Assembly (NCBI GenBank): GCA_021772735.1
Contig: JAJFLK010000252.1
Coordinates: 1-7,361 of the forward strand
From: Candidatus Sumerlaeota bacterium
Lineage (GTDB): Bacteria > Sumerlaeota > Sumerlaeia > MVZB01 > JAJFLK01
Reading direction: 5' to 3'
Length of the DNA stretch: 7,361 nt
The translations under genes and the position numbers were made by a program. Under the pieces are notes generated by a model. The model had not been told where the DNA came from. It ran no database searches and saw nothing but the letters and a program-made list of their open reading frames with translations. Of the stretch, positions 7,262 to 7,361 are shown one piece after another; position 1 is the stretch's first letter; the number at the start of each line of letters is the position of its first letter.

Positions 7262-7309
7262 GAACGCCCGCAGGGAACCTCAATGAAGGGGCTCGGCCCG
7301 CGGGCGTTC
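7262..7309 (-). terminator. Strong inverted repeat, probable terminator for a gene beyond the right edge
   Basis: GAACGCCCGC (7262-7271) and GCGGGCGTTC (7300-7309) are perfect 10-bp inverted copies with a 28-nt loop; GGG/CCC next to the arms could add three pairs after one bulged base. Neither strand has a clean T-tract, but on the minus strand the arm is followed by TTCATT. Because the adjacent DoxX-like gene reads leftward and starts at 7198, the hairpin more likely ends transcription arriving from the right. The rest of 7199-7361 shows no convincing gene. Confidence 0.45.
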
Positions 7310-7361
7310 AATGTTCATGTCGGTGGACTGAGGAGTTTATCGCAACCCCTCGGGCCCTCCC

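Noticed and set aside
7257..7286. Nine-codon open frame (MKNARREPQ) that could be a leader peptide
   Set aside because: It overlaps the left arm of the terminator-like repeat, no plus-strand gene follows in the window, and so short a frame is expected by chance.

Overview
The window is a GC-rich (roughly 60% G+C by eye), tightly packed bacterial chromosome segment with seven genes, two of which carry most of the recognisable biology: a PhoB-PhoR type two-component pair. No rRNA, tRNA, CRISPR array, insertion sequence, transposase or phage gene was seen. Shine-Dalgarno sites precede some genes but not all. The first gene seems to carry a Tat lipoprotein signal. The organism is therefore a GC-rich bacterium, but nothing here fixes the phylum. 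The extracytoplasmic domain of the histidine kinase resembles those of Bacillus-type PhoR/WalK kinases more than the minimal enterobacterial PhoR.

Left half, minus strand (1-3163): read in the direction of transcription, a response regulator (start about 3163) is followed by its membrane sensor histidine kinase (2314-551). Next comes a gene that runs off the left edge, an epoxide-hydrolase-like alpha/beta hydrolase with a predicted Tat lipoprotein signal (414-1). No pst, phoU or phosphatase gene is in view, so a role in phosphate sensing rests on family resemblance only.

Middle, plus strand (3346-5506): an MFS transporter of the oxalate:formate antiporter/monocarboxylate transporter type diverges from the response regulator across about 180 bp. 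That gap holds an 8-bp-arm inverted repeat overlapping a 10-bp palindrome, a candidate operator. After a gap of about 110 bp comes a class I SAM-dependent methyltransferase.

Right half, minus strand (5537-7198): an aminoglycoside phosphotransferase/choline kinase-fold phosphotransferase ends 30 bp from the methyltransferase stop (convergent). It is preceded by a small DoxX/COG4270-type membrane protein, 36 bp upstream on the same strand and perhaps co-transcribed. The right edge has a strong inverted repeat (10-bp perfect arms), probably a terminator for a gene beyond the window.

Overall this looks like ordinary core/accessory chromosome. I see no coherent new defence or mobile system. The points most worth checking are the nested palindromes between the divergent genes, the unknown substrates of the methyltransferase and the kinase-like enzyme, and the two alternative hairpins ahead of the methyltransferase.
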